Assembly (NCBI GenBank): GCA_012841255.1
Contig: DUUZ01000105.1
Coordinates: 1 to 6,485 of the forward strand
Direction: 5' to 3'
Length of the DNA stretch: 6,485 nucleotides
Source of the DNA: Clostridiaceae bacterium
GTDB taxonomy: Bacteria; Bacillota; Clostridia; Saccharofermentanales; DTU023
In this document: positions 5,690-6,485 of the stretch, one piece after another
Numbering within the stretch: the first letter of the stretch is position 1
Layout of the letters: every line of letters begins with the position of its first letter
The notes under the pieces: generated by a model
Databases searched by the model: none
Told to the model about the DNA's origin: nothing
Seen by the model: the letters and a program-made list of their open reading frames with translations, nothing else
Position numbers and translations under genes: made by a program

Positions 5690-6485
5690 ATGGCAAAACA
5701 ACAACACGCACTGGCGAAGATTGTAGCTTTGTGCGGCAATAGGGGCTTTGTTTACCAGGGCTCCGAGATTTACGGCGGATTGGCCAATTCCTGGGATTAC
5801 GGCCCTTATGGAAGCTCCCTGAAACAGAGAATCAAGGCAGCCTGGTGGAAGCGCTTCGTGGACACCTGCCCCCTGAATGTCGGTATCGATTCCGCCATCC
5901 TGATGAACCCGGAGGTCTGGGTGGCCTCGGGCCATGTGGGAGGCTTTTCCGACCCCATGATCGACTGCAGGCACTGCCGGTCCCGCTGGCGGGCCGACCA
6001 GCTGATCGAGGACTGGAACAAAAAAGAAGACAGGAGCCTGAATGCGGACGGCTGGTCCAATGAGGAGTACCTCTCCTATATCCGCGAGAACGGCATCCTC
6101 TGTCCTTCCTGCGGCAAGCATGACTTCACCGATGTCCGCAAGTTCAACCTCATGTTCAAGACCTTCCAGGGCGTGACCGAGGACAACCAGTCAGAGATCT
6201 ACCTGCGCCCCGAGACGGCCCAGGGGATCTTCGTTAACTTCCGCAATGTCCAGCGGACTTCCCGCCGCAAGATTCCCTTCGGGATTGCCCAGATCGGCAA
6301 ATCCTTCCGCAACGAGATTACCCCCGGCAACTTTATCTTCAGGACCCGGGAATTCGAACAGATGGAACTGGAATTCTTCTGCGAGCCGGGCACCGACCTT
6401 GAATGGTTTAACTACTGGCGCGCTTTCAGCTGGCAGTGGCTCCTGGATATCGGTCTTTCAGAGGACAAGCTCCGCTTCCGGGATC
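5690..6485 (+). CDS. glyS: Glycyl-tRNA synthetase, alpha2 single-chain type (5' part)
   Basis: The first 265 residues of a class II glycyl-tRNA synthetase run off the window end with the frame open. The enzyme joins glycine to tRNA-Gly. It is the dimeric type found in eukaryotes, archaea and many bacteria, not the alpha2beta2 GlyQ/GlyS type. Seen: GFVYQGSEIYGGLANSWDYG (19-38), AILMNPEVWVASGHVGGFSDP (69-89), two Cys pairs at 93/96 and 138/141 likely binding zinc, the motif RPETAQGIFVNF (173-184), and the motif 2 region FRNEITPGNFIFRTREFEQME (206-226), which binds ATP and the tRNA acceptor end. The ATG at 5690 gives the family start; it has only a weak ribosome binding site (GGAA at 5675-5678, 11 bases away). 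It lies 32 bases after rpoZ, and no T-box leader is present in that gap, so if glycine-responsive control exists it must act further upstream or be absent. Confidence 0.97.
   Translation, partial: MAKQQHALAKIVALCGNRGFVYQGSEIYGGLANSWDYGPYGSSLKQRIKAAWWKRFVDTCPLNVGIDSAILMNPEVWVASGHVGGFSDPMIDCRHCRSRWRADQLIEDWNKKEDRSLNADGWSNEEYLSYIRENGILCPSCGKHDFTDVRKFNLMFKTFQGVTEDNQSEIYLRPETAQGIFVNFRNVQRTSRRKIPFGIAQIGKSFRNEITPGNFIFRTREFEQMELEFFCEPGTDLEWFNYWRAFSWQWLLDIGLSEDKLRFRD

Noticed and set aside
5670..5700. A further TTGACG (5670-5675) before glyS as a promoter
   Set aside because: No -10-like hexamer is found 16-19 bases downstream.
5666..6121. 151-codon open frame on the - strand opposite the glyS start
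   Set aside because: The + strand frame is an unmistakable glycyl-tRNA synthetase without interruption, so the antisense frame is incidental.

Overview
The window is a compact, GC-rich stretch (about 60% GC by eye) of a bacterial chromosome, with every supported gene on the + strand. The block yicC/yloC, remA (DUF370), gmk, rpoZ is characteristic of Bacillota. Together with the single-chain (alpha2) glycyl-tRNA synthetase, the CT488-like phosphoesterase and the HPr-type protein, it points to a high-GC member of the Clostridia or a relative. I cannot name a genus. I see no mobile element, CRISPR array, rRNA or tRNA gene.

Layout: the 3' end of a rimI-like acetyltransferase gene (1-237) is followed by a 125-base gap with a strong sigma-A-type promoter (279-308). 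That promoter reads into a tight array: an HPr/Crh-like gene (363-623), uvrC (675-2585), a metallophosphoesterase (2582-3340), yicC (3333-4220), remA (4230-4496), gmk (4489-5109), rpoZ (5151-5657) and the 5' part of glyS (5690 to the window end). Gaps are 51, -4, -8, 9, -8, 41 and 32 bases, so one long transcription unit is plausible. A second promoter lies across the end of gmk (5081-5110) and could give rpoZ and glyS their own transcription. No convincing terminator is visible.

The genes are mostly housekeeping: nucleotide excision repair (UvrC), RNA turnover (YicC), a DNA-binding regulator (RemA), GMP phosphorylation (Gmk), the omega subunit of RNA polymerase (RpoZ) and tRNA charging (GlyS). 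Their link is probably growth-related co-expression rather than one pathway.

I did not find a wholly new system. The two most unusual things are (1) the HPr-fold protein, which keeps the Ser46 regulatory region at exactly the HPr numbering but has Leu where the phosphorylatable His15 should be, so it looks like a Crh-type regulator and not a sugar phosphocarrier; and (2) an omega subunit of 168 residues, about twice the usual length, with a charged helical and acidic C-terminal extension.
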